Shown: piece by piece, positions 11,011 to 22,199 of the stretch
Numbering within the stretch: the first letter of the stretch is position 1
How the letters are laid out: each line of letters begins with the position of its first letter
NCBI GenBank assembly: GCA_028015205.1
Contig: CM051511.1
Location: forward strand, 8,804,001 to 8,868,000
From: Mytilisepta virgata
Taxonomy: Eukaryota; Mollusca; Bivalvia; Mytilida; Mytilidae
Reading direction: 5' to 3'
DNA: 64,000 nt
Translations under genes and position numbers: made by a program
The notes under the pieces: model-generated
Seen by the model: the letters and a program-made list of their open reading frames with translations, nothing else
What the model was told of the DNA's origin: nothing
The model's database searches: none

Positions 11011-11299
11011 TTGGGTGTGTCCAAACTAATTGCAGGAGGTGCGGGAACCACTGTCGATTCTAACAGTCAATCATTCCAGCCGAATTAAAATTTCATATTT
11101 AAATGACAGTAAGCAATTTTCATGTGTAATGTTCGGTTAATTAATAGTATCTATGAAGTACATACACTTTGCACAATATTATAAATTGCTCTTGACAGAA
11201 AAGTTGGTCAGACAGCGGTATGTTGCTCCTAAGTTGCCCTAAATTTCCCACCACACCTTTTCAACGAAAAACCACAAAAATCATTTTGGACAAAAAGTA

Positions 11300-12030
11300 C
11301 ATTCGTTTTGCCCAATCGCTATATTATCTATTCTTTAAAGGTTATGAGGAAAGGTAAATATAAGCCTACACAAATAAAGTACATGTTAACAAGGTTTATT
11401 TGTAGTTTTTGATTGAAAAACTTAAGAAGAAGTGTTACTAAATGTACTTCTGGGATGTTCATATTCCTTAGTGATCAACTGATTCCCGATCACGTCAGAA
11501 AACTTTTAAATCGATAATGAATAATTAAGTTAAGAATAAAAATAATTATCAATTCAAAACCATATAATTTTTTTATAATTGATATTATGCTAGTTAATTG
11601 GACTTTTGGTACTAGATTGTAGGGTTACTAGAGGTGTCGGGCAATCAATGAAATGTTAGCACAGTTCGTTCATGTTTTGTACATTATTATCTGTTCTAAT
11701 TCATACTGTTGGTTTCCTACAATTTGTTGCAAATAACAATGTGTATAGACATTGGGCGATTTATCGGTGAAAGTTGGCTGTGTAGTTTTATTTGAACTAT
11801 CTTGACGTCCATATACCGCGTGTACATGATGTTGTGGTTTTGATCTAATGTGAAATCACTAGAATATACAATTTCACTGAAATATCCGAAATATGAATCC
11901 CATGTATTATGATGGACCCATGATGTGCCTTTAAAACGTATTATATGTGTATTTTATCACACATGACATAGATAAGAAGCAGTAAAAATATATATGAAAT
12001 TAACATTATCAATGTTTGTTATTAAAGCCA
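11300..12030. repeat. Dispersed repeat R, long copy
   Basis: A ~0.73-kb unit holding the R landmarks (inverted relative to 1,640) plus a second half with AGACATTGGGCGATTTATC and GACCCATGATGTGCCTTTAA. The same two halves occur together at 37,130-37,910 and, inverted and interrupted, at 21,710-23,560. No protein was recognised. Confidence 0.75.
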
Positions 12031-12204
12031 TCAAACTTTTATGAGACTTTTTTAATTAATGATACAAGGTTAACAGTGTAATGAAATACTGGAAAGAAAA
12101 TCCGAGAATGCACCTCCAGATAATAAAGTCATATTTCACTGTCGAAGTGTCGTAACAATTCTCGCCGTTGTAATATAAAAATGTTAACGCGTTCAACATT
12201 AAGA

Positions 12205-12603
12205 GGAAAAATATACCTAAGGAGCAATCCAAACAAACGTAATCCATTAGACAGACAAAACCCGGGAAGACAAATTCACAACCACAAGCACAACAAATAA
12301 ACACTAAAAACTAAAAAACAATGAACAACACGAACTCCTATAAGAACCAGGAGTGAACTCAGGTACTCCGGAAGGGTAAGCAGTTCCTGCTCCGTATACG
12401 GCACCCGTCGTGAAGTTCAACAAAGTCAATCCGGTGGAATTCACAAATCGGTGGAGGCACATGAAAGGTTACGACAGTGGGAACAGGTCCAACATCATCT
12501 CAGATATTGAAATAGTGTAATGGTCAATCAATTCGTGATGGCGACCGTAAAATTTTCTAAGTAATGACATTAACCTATCCCTGATAAAACCCTGGTTAAG
12601 AAG
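12205..12603 (-). mobile_element. Penelope-like element, 3' fragment
   Basis: Contains the end of the reverse-transcriptase ORF (tract ending SLLRKFYGRHHELIDHY and then MMLDLFPLS) and the 3' tail ending TACCTAAGG on the plus strand. It is 5' truncated at about 12,603, where it abuts LINE coding sequence in the same orientation, so the two proteins read almost into one another. Confidence 0.8.
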
Positions 12604-13720
12604 CCGAGAAAGTATGTATTTCAATTTCCGTAGAACTGCACTTTGTTTCGAGACTTTCTCAACAACAGTATCAATTTTCAGAGTCCATTTGCAGTTAGAA
12701 CTTAGAGTTACGCCAAGATGTTTGTGACAGCCTACAGGAGTAATTTCTGTACCATCAAGAAAAAATGCTAACCCTCAAGAGTAACTCTGGTACTGAAAAA
12801 AACAATTTCAGTTTTGTTGGGATTCAACTTAACAAGCCATTGTTTCGACAAGGAAGAGATGTTTTTCAGGTCGATATTGACCATGTATTGGAGACTGTCA
12901 ATTTCGTAAGACCCCTCTCCTATCGAAGTGTCATCTGCAAACAATCTACAGATCCCTAACATATCATTTGATATGTCATTTATAAAAATGAGGAAAAGAA
13001 GAGGACCAAGGATAGACCCTTGGAGAACACCCGCTTTAAGATTCCCTACAGACGAAGTTGTGTCCCTTAGCAATAAAGCATTAGCTATAAGAAAATTAAA
13101 AATGTGCTTATATACAACTTTCTCGAACACGTTGCTTACAGTTCTTAGTAAAGCAACTGGACGGTATTTACTTGCTAATGTACTATGACCGTGCTTAAAA
13201 ATGGGTATAACATTAGCTAATTTCCATTGTGTGGGAAATTTACGCTCACCTAAGGATTTGTTAAATAAAAAACTAAGGGGGGGGGGGGGGGTATTTCCTG
13301 TTTCACTTCCTTCAACATACGATTACTAATTAGGTCGTCCCAAACAGCCTTGTTTGGATCAAGTACAGAAATAGCATCAATAATACCTTGTTCTGTCACT
13401 GTAATGCGTGTCAAAGTATTCGGTCCTCGGTCATCAAAGTCAGGTAGAGTAACATCTTCGTCCCGCAAAATCTGAAATCGAGCAAAAGTAAGAATTAAGT
13501 AAGTCGCATTTGTCCGTGTTGTCAAAGGCCGTAATTTTGTCGTCCGATGAGGAACGTAATGGTGGTAGGTCAGTCGATTGACCGTCGCCCTTAATCAGCA
13601 GTTTAATTGTCTCCCAGTACTGCTTACTATTTGTATTCTTCAGTTCTGAAAGAGACTCATTTATACTAGAATAAAAGTTTATCTTTGCTATACGCTTCAT
13701 ATTATTTACTCTGTTCTCAG
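12604..13720 (-). pseudogene. CR1-like LINE reverse-transcriptase region
   Basis: Broken frames give, in order, a linker (NTNSKQYWETIKLLIKGDG), an RT N-terminus (DPNKAVWDDLIS), FEKVVYKHIFNFL, then GVLQGSILGPLLFLIFINDI and LFADDTSIG with the catalytic aspartate pair, then LNPNKTEIVFF. These are the conserved blocks of CR1/Jockey-type non-LTR reverse transcriptases. A segment between the KHIFNFL and VLQGS blocks is deleted, a poly-C/G tract breaks the frame at 13,277-13,290, and several shifts make it inactive. It continues the element whose 5' ORF is at 16,178-17,035. Confidence 0.85.
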
Positions 13721-14016
13721 CTGTTGGATTGACACACTTTTATTTGCGTTTCACACATCGTACTTGACACACTTTTATTTACGTTACATCATACTAGATT
13801 GTGACTGATTGGATATAATATTTCGTTTGGATTCCCGCAACAGTGACGAGAAGAATTCCGGATTAGGAAAAGACGAAGGATTTTGAACAGTTAAGTTGAC
13901 ATTTTAGTTTGTGTAATATTTTTTTGTAAACTTGTATATAATAAATCTCGTTAAATTTTATTATTGATTTGTGTCTTTTGTTGGCTACAATTTAAAGGTG
14001 ATTTCGGCCGTAACAG
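13721..14016 (+). mobile_element. Possible solo LTR inside the LINE
   Basis: A ~296-bp non-coding insert splits the LINE reading frame between FLKY and ENRVNNMKR. It begins TGTTGGATTG and ends CCGTAACA, the TG...CA form of LTRs with TGTT/AACA inverted ends, and holds AATAAA near 13,940. No clear 5-bp target duplication was found, so another insertion type is possible. Confidence 0.4.
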
Positions 14017-14480
14017 TATTTTAAAAATTTATGTCTGAGTCTGTCACGTATCCTGATCTCTCTCCGAATATCTGAGTCCATCAAAACCTTGTCATATGGT
14101 CTTATAGTTACTTCGTTCGTCGGTATACAGTTACTGGCTATTTCCATAAATTTGTCCGTAAATCGTTTACATGAATCGTTAACGTCTGTCGAATTATTTA
14201 TAATATCGTTCCAGTCAGTACTAGTAACGGTCTGTCTGAATAAGTCATAGTTACCCTGCTTGTAAGGCCACACCCGTCGTCTATACGAACAAGCATTTCT
14301 ATAACCACAATCAATGACAACAAAAGTAGCATCATGATCACTAATATTCCGGTCTATGCAGACCGTGTTTGCCTCAACAACTGATACGGAGTCAGTCACC
14401 ATAACTGGATATAACAACGAACTTGAATTTAAGCTGAATCTAGTTGGACAACTTATTTTGTTTTCCAAGCCATACAAATT
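14017..14480 (-). pseudogene. CR1-like LINE, end of endonuclease and linker
   Basis: Encodes RNISDHDATFVVIDC, whose SDHDA is the last catalytic motif of the APE-type endonuclease, then a ~100-residue linker ending RHKFLKY. Upstream of it on the minus strand sits a Penelope-like insertion, beyond which the earlier endonuclease motifs continue at 16,178-17,035. Confidence 0.8.
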
Positions 14481-15657
14481 AAAAGGACAAATATACCTAA
14501 GGGGCAATAAAAAAAACGTAATCCATTGGACAGACAAACCCGGGAAGACAAATAAACAACCACAAGCACAACAAATAAACACAGAAAACTAAAAAACAAT
14601 GAACAACACGAACTTCTATAAAAACCAGGGGTGAACCCAGGTGCTCCGGAAGGGTAAGCAGTTCCTGCTCCGTATACGGCACCCGTCGTGAAGTTCAACA
14701 AAGTCAATCCGGTGGAATTCACAAATCGGTGGAGGCACATGAAAGGTTACGACAGTGGGAACAGGTCCAACATCATCTCAGATATTGAAATAGTGTAATG
14801 GTCAATCAATTCGTGATGGCGACCGTAAAATTTTCTAAGTAATGACATTAACCTATCCCTGATAAAACCCTGGTTAAGAAGCTTTTGTGACAGCAGTAAT
14901 CCTCTTTGTCGAAAGTCAGGGTAACTCACGCATGCCCTTGAAAATCGGATAAGCTGAGAAACGTAGACGCCATATGCAGGCGATGTTGGTATATTGCTAC
15001 TCAAGAAGGGAAAAATAACAATAGGAAAGTTGAAGTCATCACGTTTGTCATAAAGTTTTGTCTTCAAACGTCCCTCATAGTCTTTTTCAAGAAATAAATC
15101 CAAATATGAAGCGGACTTTGGTGTATCTGTAGTATCCTTAATTTCAAGCTCACTGGGGTAGATAAGATGTAGAAAGTCTTGGAATTTGTCGTTATTTAAC
15201 GACAACACATCATCTATATAACGAAAAGTGAAATTAAAGGATTGGGCTAGTTTATTTTTGTTTTCACGTAGTAACCCTTGAATGAATTCCGCTTCATATG
15301 AGTACAGAAACAGATCGGCGAGGAGAGGAGCACAGTTGGTACCTATTGGAATGCCGATTGTTTGTTGAAAATTAGACCGCCAAATTCAACAAATATGTTG
15401 TCTATGAGAAAATCTAACATGTTTGTAATTTCATCTTCAGAATACTTTTTGTCAGAATCAGAGTGGTTTTTCACGAAATAAGCATTTTCTCTACCTAGAA
15501 CAAGACATTTATACCTGCGTGTCCCATTTTTCTTGAAAAAAAATTGAATTTGATGAACTAGTTGCTTTAAGCGATCTTTTAATTGAGAATGTGGTATGGT
15601 AGTGTAGAGTGTAGTGTATGGTAGTGTAAAAATATCTGCTACCTTACAGGGGATCCT
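14480..15657 (-). pseudogene. Penelope-like reverse transcriptase, 5'-truncated
   Basis: Two frames cover most of an RT: TTIPHSQLKDRLKQLV, then (after a frameshift near 15,355) GIPIGTNCAPLLADLFLYSY and FRYIDDVLSLNND with the YIDD catalytic motif, a thumb region, and an end at MMLDLFPLS. The tail of the element follows to 14,480. The leading ~25 codons over a TACACTA-rich patch look anomalous. No GIY-YIG endonuclease domain is visible after the RT. Naming it Penelope-like rests on the TTIPH and GIPMGT...YIDD blocks. Confidence 0.75.
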
Positions 15658-16177
15658 TCCCAAGAAATAGGCTTTTTACTTGACGTTTGTCATTTAGTGA
15701 AGGGTAAACTTCATTAAATAGGAGTTGAAGCTATATGTTGAGCATTGATTAGCAGTTGACCATTAAAAGATACTTATCTTAACAAAGTATGTTTCAAATT
15801 TTAACAAGATATATTGAGCACATCGAAGTCTACACGATTTTTAATTTACCCAAAAATTGTTAATTTTGTGATTTTTCGTGCACATTTGATTTTTTTACGG
15901 ACAAGGCGACATAACTCCAGAACAAAATCTGACTTTAATACGGTAACAGTATAGACATGATAAAGGAGCCTAAGGAAATTTCAGTCTAGTGAGTCTTTTT
16001 AGCAACTACAAACTTTGATCACAGATACAAAGAACTTTTATTTTGTAACCATTTTTCACCATTTTAGTAAGGATGATTTAAGTTTTTTAGAATAATTATG
16101 AATATTTACCCTGGAAACAATAATAAAAATGTGTTCATGTACTTATTAATAAAGTTTCATTTTTTTAAGTAGAAAGG
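15658..16177. other. Non-coding stretch between LINE and Penelope-like pieces
   Basis: About 520 AT-rich bases with no frame or repeat that I can recognise. It separates the LINE endonuclease fragment from the Penelope-like fragment and may be part of the 5' flank of that insertion or unrelated DNA. Confidence 0.5.
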
Positions 16178-17035
16178 CTACAAGAAATCTATGTTTAAGT
16201 CACCAACTGATATTACCCGACCTGAAAAGTCAAGCGCACTGCTAAGCATACGATTATAATTTAACCAAAAATTAGGACCTGCTTCGACATGTGACCTATA
16301 AACAACGTTTAAGAACACGCTACCAATTTTGGTCGTGATTTCAAACCACATGCACTCAACACCATCAATATCTAAGTCTGATCTATGCTCAATCAATACC
16401 CTATCCTTAAAGAACAATATACCTCCGCCACGACAGTTTCTATCCTGTCTGAAAGGTTTGGGATTAAAACCTGGAATAATTATATGATCATCCAGCACAT
16501 TTAAATCAAGATGGGATTCCGTAAAACAAACAATATCAAAATCCTCTACAATATGTGCAATATCATGATTCTTGTTCCTCAGACTCCTAATATTAAGATG
16601 AATAATACTAACAGTTGTCTGTAAAGAGCGAGTTGTATCCCCTTGGGGCGGTCCCGGGTTCTCTTCAATGTCCCCTGGTAATAATATTAATAATTTGACA
16701 ATACTAATAACTAAAGCAAAATTTGTCAAAGTGTTCTTACAAAAATCGTAGCACCTTTCCTTGACATAGTAACAAGTATATAATAACAGTTCCAATATTT
16801 CAACAATAAAATGTGTTCTATAAAATGAACATTTTTGAGACCATGGATTTGTTTTACAATAAAAAGTGCCTATTGCCACCCTATGACTTACAGTGTCATT
16901 ACCCATTGTCAAAAACCAGCATCGGTAAGAGGGTAAATGGGGTGACAAAGTACATAATAATATAATAGACACGGGTGACACGAAAATAACAGACGACAAA
17001 ACCCAGACATATAGTAAAAGTAAACTGGGATGCAA
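16178..17035 (-). CDS. LINE 5' ORF: hydrophobic leader, 2A-like motif, APE endonuclease (partial)
   Basis: A 285-residue open frame. Residues 1-120 form a leader rich in hydrophobic stretches, ending in LVISIVKLLILLP. Residues 122-129 read DIEENPGP, an exact match to the 2A consensus D(V/I)ExNPGP that makes ribosomes skip the Gly-Pro bond. The endonuclease follows directly: SIIHLNIRSLRNK (catalytic Asn), FTESHLD (catalytic Glu) and GDLNIDF (DxN motif), then the frame ends because the downstream part was displaced by insertions. 2A-like motifs before the endonuclease are known in non-LTR retrotransposons of several invertebrates. The rest of the element is at 14,017-14,480 and 12,604-13,720. 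The copy as a whole is dead. Confidence 0.85.
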   Translation of the reverse strand: MHPSLLLLYVWVLSSVIFVSPVSIILLCTLSPHLPSYRCWFLTMGNDTVSHRVAIGTFYCKTNPWSQKCSFYRTHFIVEILELLLYTCYYVKERCYDFCKNTLTNFALVISIVKLLILLPGDIEENPGPPQGDTTRSLQTTVSIIHLNIRSLRNKNHDIAHIVEDFDIVCFTESHLDLNVLDDHIIIPGFNPKPFRQDRNCRGGGILFFKDRVLIEHRSDLDIDGVECMWFEITTKIGSVFLNVVYRSHVEAGPNFWLNYNRMLSSALDFSGRVISVGDLNIDFL

Positions 17036-17253
17036 AGACTGGGATTAAGGAGTAGAAAAATATTTTATATAACATGGAGTAACTAAATGTTTTGTGAAAA
17101 CTAGGATATGCTAGTTGTAAAATTGTTGATGTATGGAATGGTGAAAGAACATGTTCGATGAGGGACGTACAGGGGAAGAAAATTAACCCAACTTCGCTCT
17201 ATTATAAATGTGGATAATGTGAATCTGGAGTGAACATAACTGTAGTCGGTAAG

Positions 17254-17258
<5 letters not shown>

Positions 17259-17320
<62 letters not shown>
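17259..17320. repeat. (AT)n microsatellite
   Basis: Sixty-two bases of uninterrupted AT dinucleotide. Confidence 0.98.
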
Positions 17321-17325
<5 letters not shown>

Positions 17326-17699
17326 ATAATATACATATAATTGATAAGTAGGAGTACTTAAAAGTTTTATTTTACAATAAATAAATAAATAAAAAATTTT
17401 CAACAACAGAAATATTTTAATTAATTCTGGCTTGTTGCATTGTTACTTCATTGGCCAAACCCACAATGAAGTACCATAAGTGAAATCTGACTTGGATAGC
17501 CCAGGGAACTATCAATTCGGTTATTAATGACAGTGAATACAATTTTTATTTACCTTATATCAGCTATAAAAAAGACATACACAAAGACGATTTAAGAAGA
17601 AAGAACCGGAAAAACTTCGGTTCTGTTCCATCTTTTGGGAAAAAAAAATAAGATAATTATAACATCCGATTGTTATGATTTATAACGGTACTGATCGAT

Positions 17700-18017
17700 A
17701 TGGTGCATAACAGCAATCAGAGAATCAACCAAGAATTAAAAGACCTCCCACGCTTGCTAACTACATGTCCAGCGTTGAGCGATACTAGAAAAGAAACTTT
17801 TATGGTAATTAAACATTATATAACCAAACATATTGGAGAAATGAAATGGAAAGATACCTTTAAAGACCGAAATAAAGTCCCAACCCTTATTTTAGATTGT
17901 ACAAACTTCAGTAAGATGATATGCACAAGCAAATTGAAACTAGAGCAATTAGAAACGTTTACCAGGAACATGTTTTACAAGATGCACAATACCAGACTGA
18001 ATTTGATAAATGTGTGA
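17700..18017 (+). pseudogene. LINE C-terminal fragment
   Basis: A 105-residue frame containing LLTTCPALSDTRKETF and FKDRNKVPTLILDCTNF. This fits the cysteine-bearing C-terminal region found after the RT in several non-LTR retrotransposons (form: ...HFLLxCPxLxxxR...). The preceding C-x-x-C part is missing and no RT is attached. An unrelated small gene cannot be excluded. Confidence 0.5.
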
Positions 18018-18640
18018 TGGCTGCATACAATAATCACTCATCCATACTTAGAAAATTAAAAGTTCATTTTAAATGTTACTAACTGTAAATAGTCTAATTA
18101 GTTTTTGGTATAAGATTGTCATGGCCTGTCCGTATGATAAAATAGTCTGTAAAACCGGACTGTATATAGAATTCGACAAAATAGTCTGTAAAACCGGACC
18201 GTATAGAATTCGATATTGCCTTGTTTCCATATTGAGTTTATTTCGGGGCAATAGGTCTTTCCGTCTTTCCCCGGGTAGAAAATCTGTATTAAATTATACC
18301 GGATGAATGTTCGTATAAATATCGGTATTTATAAAGAACAGGACAACGTAAAAATATTGGTCACGCAAAATAAGGCTATTTCTATCTTATTACTTAATAA
18401 TTATTAATTGTTACAACACTCCCGACAGTGAAATGTGTCTTTATTATTTATCTGATTTTATTTCATTTTTACGTATATATATATGTTTTATTGTCATACA
18501 GTCACAGTAAATACAGTATTTACATAATCATCTAACATTGTGACAACCACATGATGTATATGCCCAGTGGATTTCCGATACAGGTAGTTGTAAATGAGCG
18601 CATACCCATAGTACTGTTAAAATGAAAATTTAATACTGTA
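18018..18640. other. Stretch without recognised genes
   Basis: Holds a ~40-bp direct repeat (AAAATAGTCTGTAAAACCGG at about 18,139 and 18,178). The small frames on both strands over this repeat are not credible genes. Nothing else was recognised. Confidence 0.5.
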
Positions 18641-18654
18641 AATTTTTTGTCAAT

Positions 18655-18750
18655 CTTCGGTTGATCTCAAACGCACACCGTTGAGACACTATGACACCTA
18701 GTCGCCTATCACCCTGTCCAGCGCGAAAGACCACTCGGCCACATTCGTTA
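18655..18750 (-). mobile_element. tRNA-derived SINE head
   Basis: On the minus strand TGGCCGAGTGG matches the tRNA A-box consensus exactly, as in Leu/Ser tRNAs, and a degenerate B box (GTGCGTTTGAGATCAACC) follows at tRNA spacing. The T-arm is mutated, so it is a SINE or pseudo-tRNA rather than a working tRNA. Its 3' body continues below 18,655 without a clear end. Confidence 0.55.
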
Positions 18751-20109
18751 TACAAATATAGCTTTAATGACAGACGTGTATATTGCAATGAACATGGTAC
18801 ATGTCAAGTTGCTATACTATATTAGTCCGTTTCCAAAACACTGTTTAGAAAATGAAAGCAACTGGATTACAAACAAAACAAAGTATAGTGTATTTGTCAT
18901 CTTGATAATAATGCTGATTTCATGATATATAAATTTAAGTTGTACATTCATAAAATAGGCATCAATTCACAAAGCAAAGATTAACCGACCGAATTTGAGA
19001 GAGAAAAAAAGGACTGAATAATTGTATTGAAAAGAAAATATTTGAACGCTCCCAACAATATATTTGTTTTTGAAAAAATTATCCCCATGCACAAAAATCA
19101 CAATATGATAGACCGTAAAAGACTTGAAAGGATTAAATAAGTCTAAAGATTAAATAATTTATTCAGTATGTACACAATGTATATATAAAATAATATATAA
19201 ACCACGAGCGTATGTCAGAATATTAGACCAATTACAATAAATGAATAAATAGATCATATTATTTTAGTAAAATAAATGCATTATCATTTTAAAAATTATG
19301 TCTAAACGTGCAAATAACTCTACACATGTCCTCATTTTATTCATACATGTACATTTACATGCGTAAGTGTGTTGCATTATTCATAAAATTTTGATAGACA
19401 CACTTTCATACATGTGTTGTTTGCCACTGATTCTATTCATTGTAAATTTAAAAAATATACATATAATTATAGTACTAATTTTGAACTATTCTTAAAAAGT
19501 TTTTGGTATCCAAATAAATAAAGTCAAGAAATACCAAAGGGACATCCGAATTACATATACAGTATAAAACTATATGTACAATATAAATTTGTACATGGTT
19601 TATGTAAAACTTGATTGATGTTGATATATATAATCCGGTATAATTAAAGTCAAGCATGAAAAAAATTAATATATATTTTTAACACATATGGAACAAAATT
19701 TTACCAACTGCTTTAAAGAGGCCTCAATTTGGAACTTTTGACGCACTTTGAAAATCTTTTTTTTTCCAATGGCGTTAATCTTGATTGACATCTCAATTTT
19801 TTCAAAGTAAAAAGACATAGCTACAAGTACAAGTGAAACTTCTGTAATTTGTTTAACTTTAATAATAACCTCTCAATATTTTTAAAATAGTTAAATCTGG
19901 ACAGTTATGCGTAGCTCATATACAATATACTATATCATTTCGTATGGTTTTCTCTCTTAACTTAATGTCTGGTTACCAAGTCTGTTTGTAGGAAAGCTGA
20001 TATCATATATGATTTAATCATTTAACCAGGATATTTGTTTCTTTACCAAAATTACTATTTTCTATATAAAGAAAAATAAGTGCGAATTTCTTGTATCTTT
20101 GGAAAGAGA

Positions 20110-20260
20110 ATATTTTTATATATGTGAGTTAATATGAATAAAAAGTTCCATTAGAAACTGTAATTATTGCAGAAGTGATGTTGAGGACGAGCTACGTCGT
20201 CTTATTTTAAAGTGTAAAGAATTCTATCATATAACATGTACATATAAGGAATAACATGGT
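20110..20260 (+). pseudogene. Short LINE C-terminal fragment
   Basis: Encodes RNCNYCRSDVEDELRRLILK followed by CKEFYHI. The C-x-x-C...ED...L..C..Y pattern is that of the zinc-binding tail of non-LTR retrotransposons. Only about 30 residues are recognisable. Confidence 0.4.
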
Positions 20261-20752
20261 TGACGAAATTAAATTTATTTTACTTATTTTCCAAGACAAA
20301 TCATAATTAGAAAAATTCAAATTTTTATTATCTAGTAAAAATATAATTTAATGAAAATTTATATGGTGAAAATAAATGATATTTACAACAACAAAAAACG
20401 AATTTGTTGATTGAAATTACTTATCCGTCCCGGTTTTATATTTATAGAATTTTGTATAATTTGGAAATAATCTAATTCAGTTATCGTAGCTATCTCGGCT
20501 TCCATAATTAGTCGCCCTCCTCAGCAGAACATCTTATTCATCATTTATGTATGTTCTATTTGATTATACGTATGTGTTTTTTTTCTTAAATTATCTAAGC
20601 CATGCAATTGTATTCTCTAATAAGTTCGCCAATAAATCTTTCATTGTTAGAAATAATGCAGCAATTAATACTGCAATTTAATAATTTCAAAAATATTATG
20701 TTCAATGTGAACATATTTTATTGTTAATAGACACTTATAGATTTAAAATAAA

Positions 20753-21013
20753 ATAACAATCCAAAGATACTGATATTAGATATAGTAAATTTATACTATG
20801 CTGTATACGACGCATTTCAAGGAGTTACCTCTCATCAGCAGCATTAAAACCGAAACATTTGGAAGACCAAAAAACAAACTTATATTAAACAAGAAGTACT
20901 CAACCAAAAATACCGAAATAGGAAGCCAAATTTCAGCTAAGGAGATCTACCATGTGCAATACAAGGAATGAACCCTTAGTATTTCTATTATTTTTGAATT
21001 TTGCTAAATTAAT
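20753..21013 (+). mobile_element. 61-bp-direct-repeat element, 3'-truncated copy
   Basis: Starts AATAACAATCCAAAGATACT and follows the full-length copies at 49,411-49,849 and 25,046-25,472 until TTTTGCTAAA near 21,013, then diverges. The 5' start is the same in all four copies in the window. Confidence 0.75.
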
Positions 21014-21709
21014 TCATTTAGATCCCACTGTAAATTTCTGATATTTACATTTAATCAAGCATTTAATTACTATCAAAACATCTATTGTATTTTGTATGTC
21101 GGCATTCCTTGAATACATATTTTTAAAATCTTGGCATTCCATGAAGACACCATCCATAATATCGCAAATAAATTTTCAAACATTCTCGCTATAAATGTAT
21201 TTTGACGAGATTCTTAAATTTTATTGTAAAAACAAAAAGCTGTCTATTATCGGATTTAATAAAGTAAACATACCTGTTAAATAATGTAGATTTATTTTTC
21301 TCTCACTTTAACAATAAATCATTTCGTATGCATTGTTTTTTTTATGTTTAATAAAATCTAGAAATAAGAACAATAAAGATGCTGAGCAGTTTGTTGTACT
21401 GTATATGTAAACACTGAAATAACCTCTCATTAACATTTGTAGAAAAATTTCACAATCACCCACGGAATACGATACATTTTTATGTTAATAATTTCGCACT
21501 TCTAACCATAGTCTTCCTATGGAAACCGGTATCATACAAATTAATGTATTTCCTTCAATTTATACTTATTTATATTTATTATCCAAATTTATCGTTTACA
21601 TTTAATCGGTATTGTGCATAACATTTATATATTTATGGACTAGTAGTTATTTCTTGATATGTTATATGAACCTCTCGCTCTGTAACCTTTGTATTATTGG
21701 TTAAAGATA

Positions 21710-22199
21710 TACATGTATAACAATAACAAACAATGATAATGTTAATTTCATACATATTGTTATCTCTTTTTTATTGCTTCTTGTCCATGTGATGAATAGA
21801 AACTGGATATAATACGTCTTAAAGGCACATCATGGGTCCATCATCATACACGGGATTCATATTTCGGTAAAATTGTACATTCTAGTGATTTCATATGAGA
21901 TCAAAACCACAACATCATGTAAACGCGGTATATGGACGCCAAGATAGTTCAAATAAAACTACACAGTCAACTTACACCGAAAAATCGCCCAATGTCTATA
22001 TACATTGTTATTTGCAACGAATTGTAGGAAACTAACAGTATGAATAAGAACAGATAATAATGTACAAAACATGAACGAATGGTGTGAACATTTCATTGAT
22101 TGCCTGACACCTCTAGTAACCATACAATCTATCCCAAATGTCCAATTAACTGGCATAATATCAATAATAAAAAAATTATATGGTTTTAAATTGATAATA
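21710..22199 (-). repeat. Dispersed repeat R, inverted copy, first half
   Basis: Reverse complement of 11,540-12,030. Its partner half continues at 23,345-23,570 after an insertion. Confidence 0.75.

Larger units (their letters stand above)
19000..21480 (-). repeat. Block D, partial inverted copy of block A
   Basis: 19,000-19,860 and 21,150-21,480 correspond to 8,790-9,850 in reverse complement. The ~1.3 kb between them (19,870-21,150) is extra here and carries a LINE fragment and a 61-bp-repeat element. The small frames are not supported as genes. Confidence 0.7.

Noticed and set aside
14453..14740. Cys-rich proteins with VVHCFLVFCVYLLCLWLF-type tracts, also at 12,056-12,304 and 36,479-36,748
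   Set aside because: Translations of the non-coding 3' tail of the Penelope-like element.
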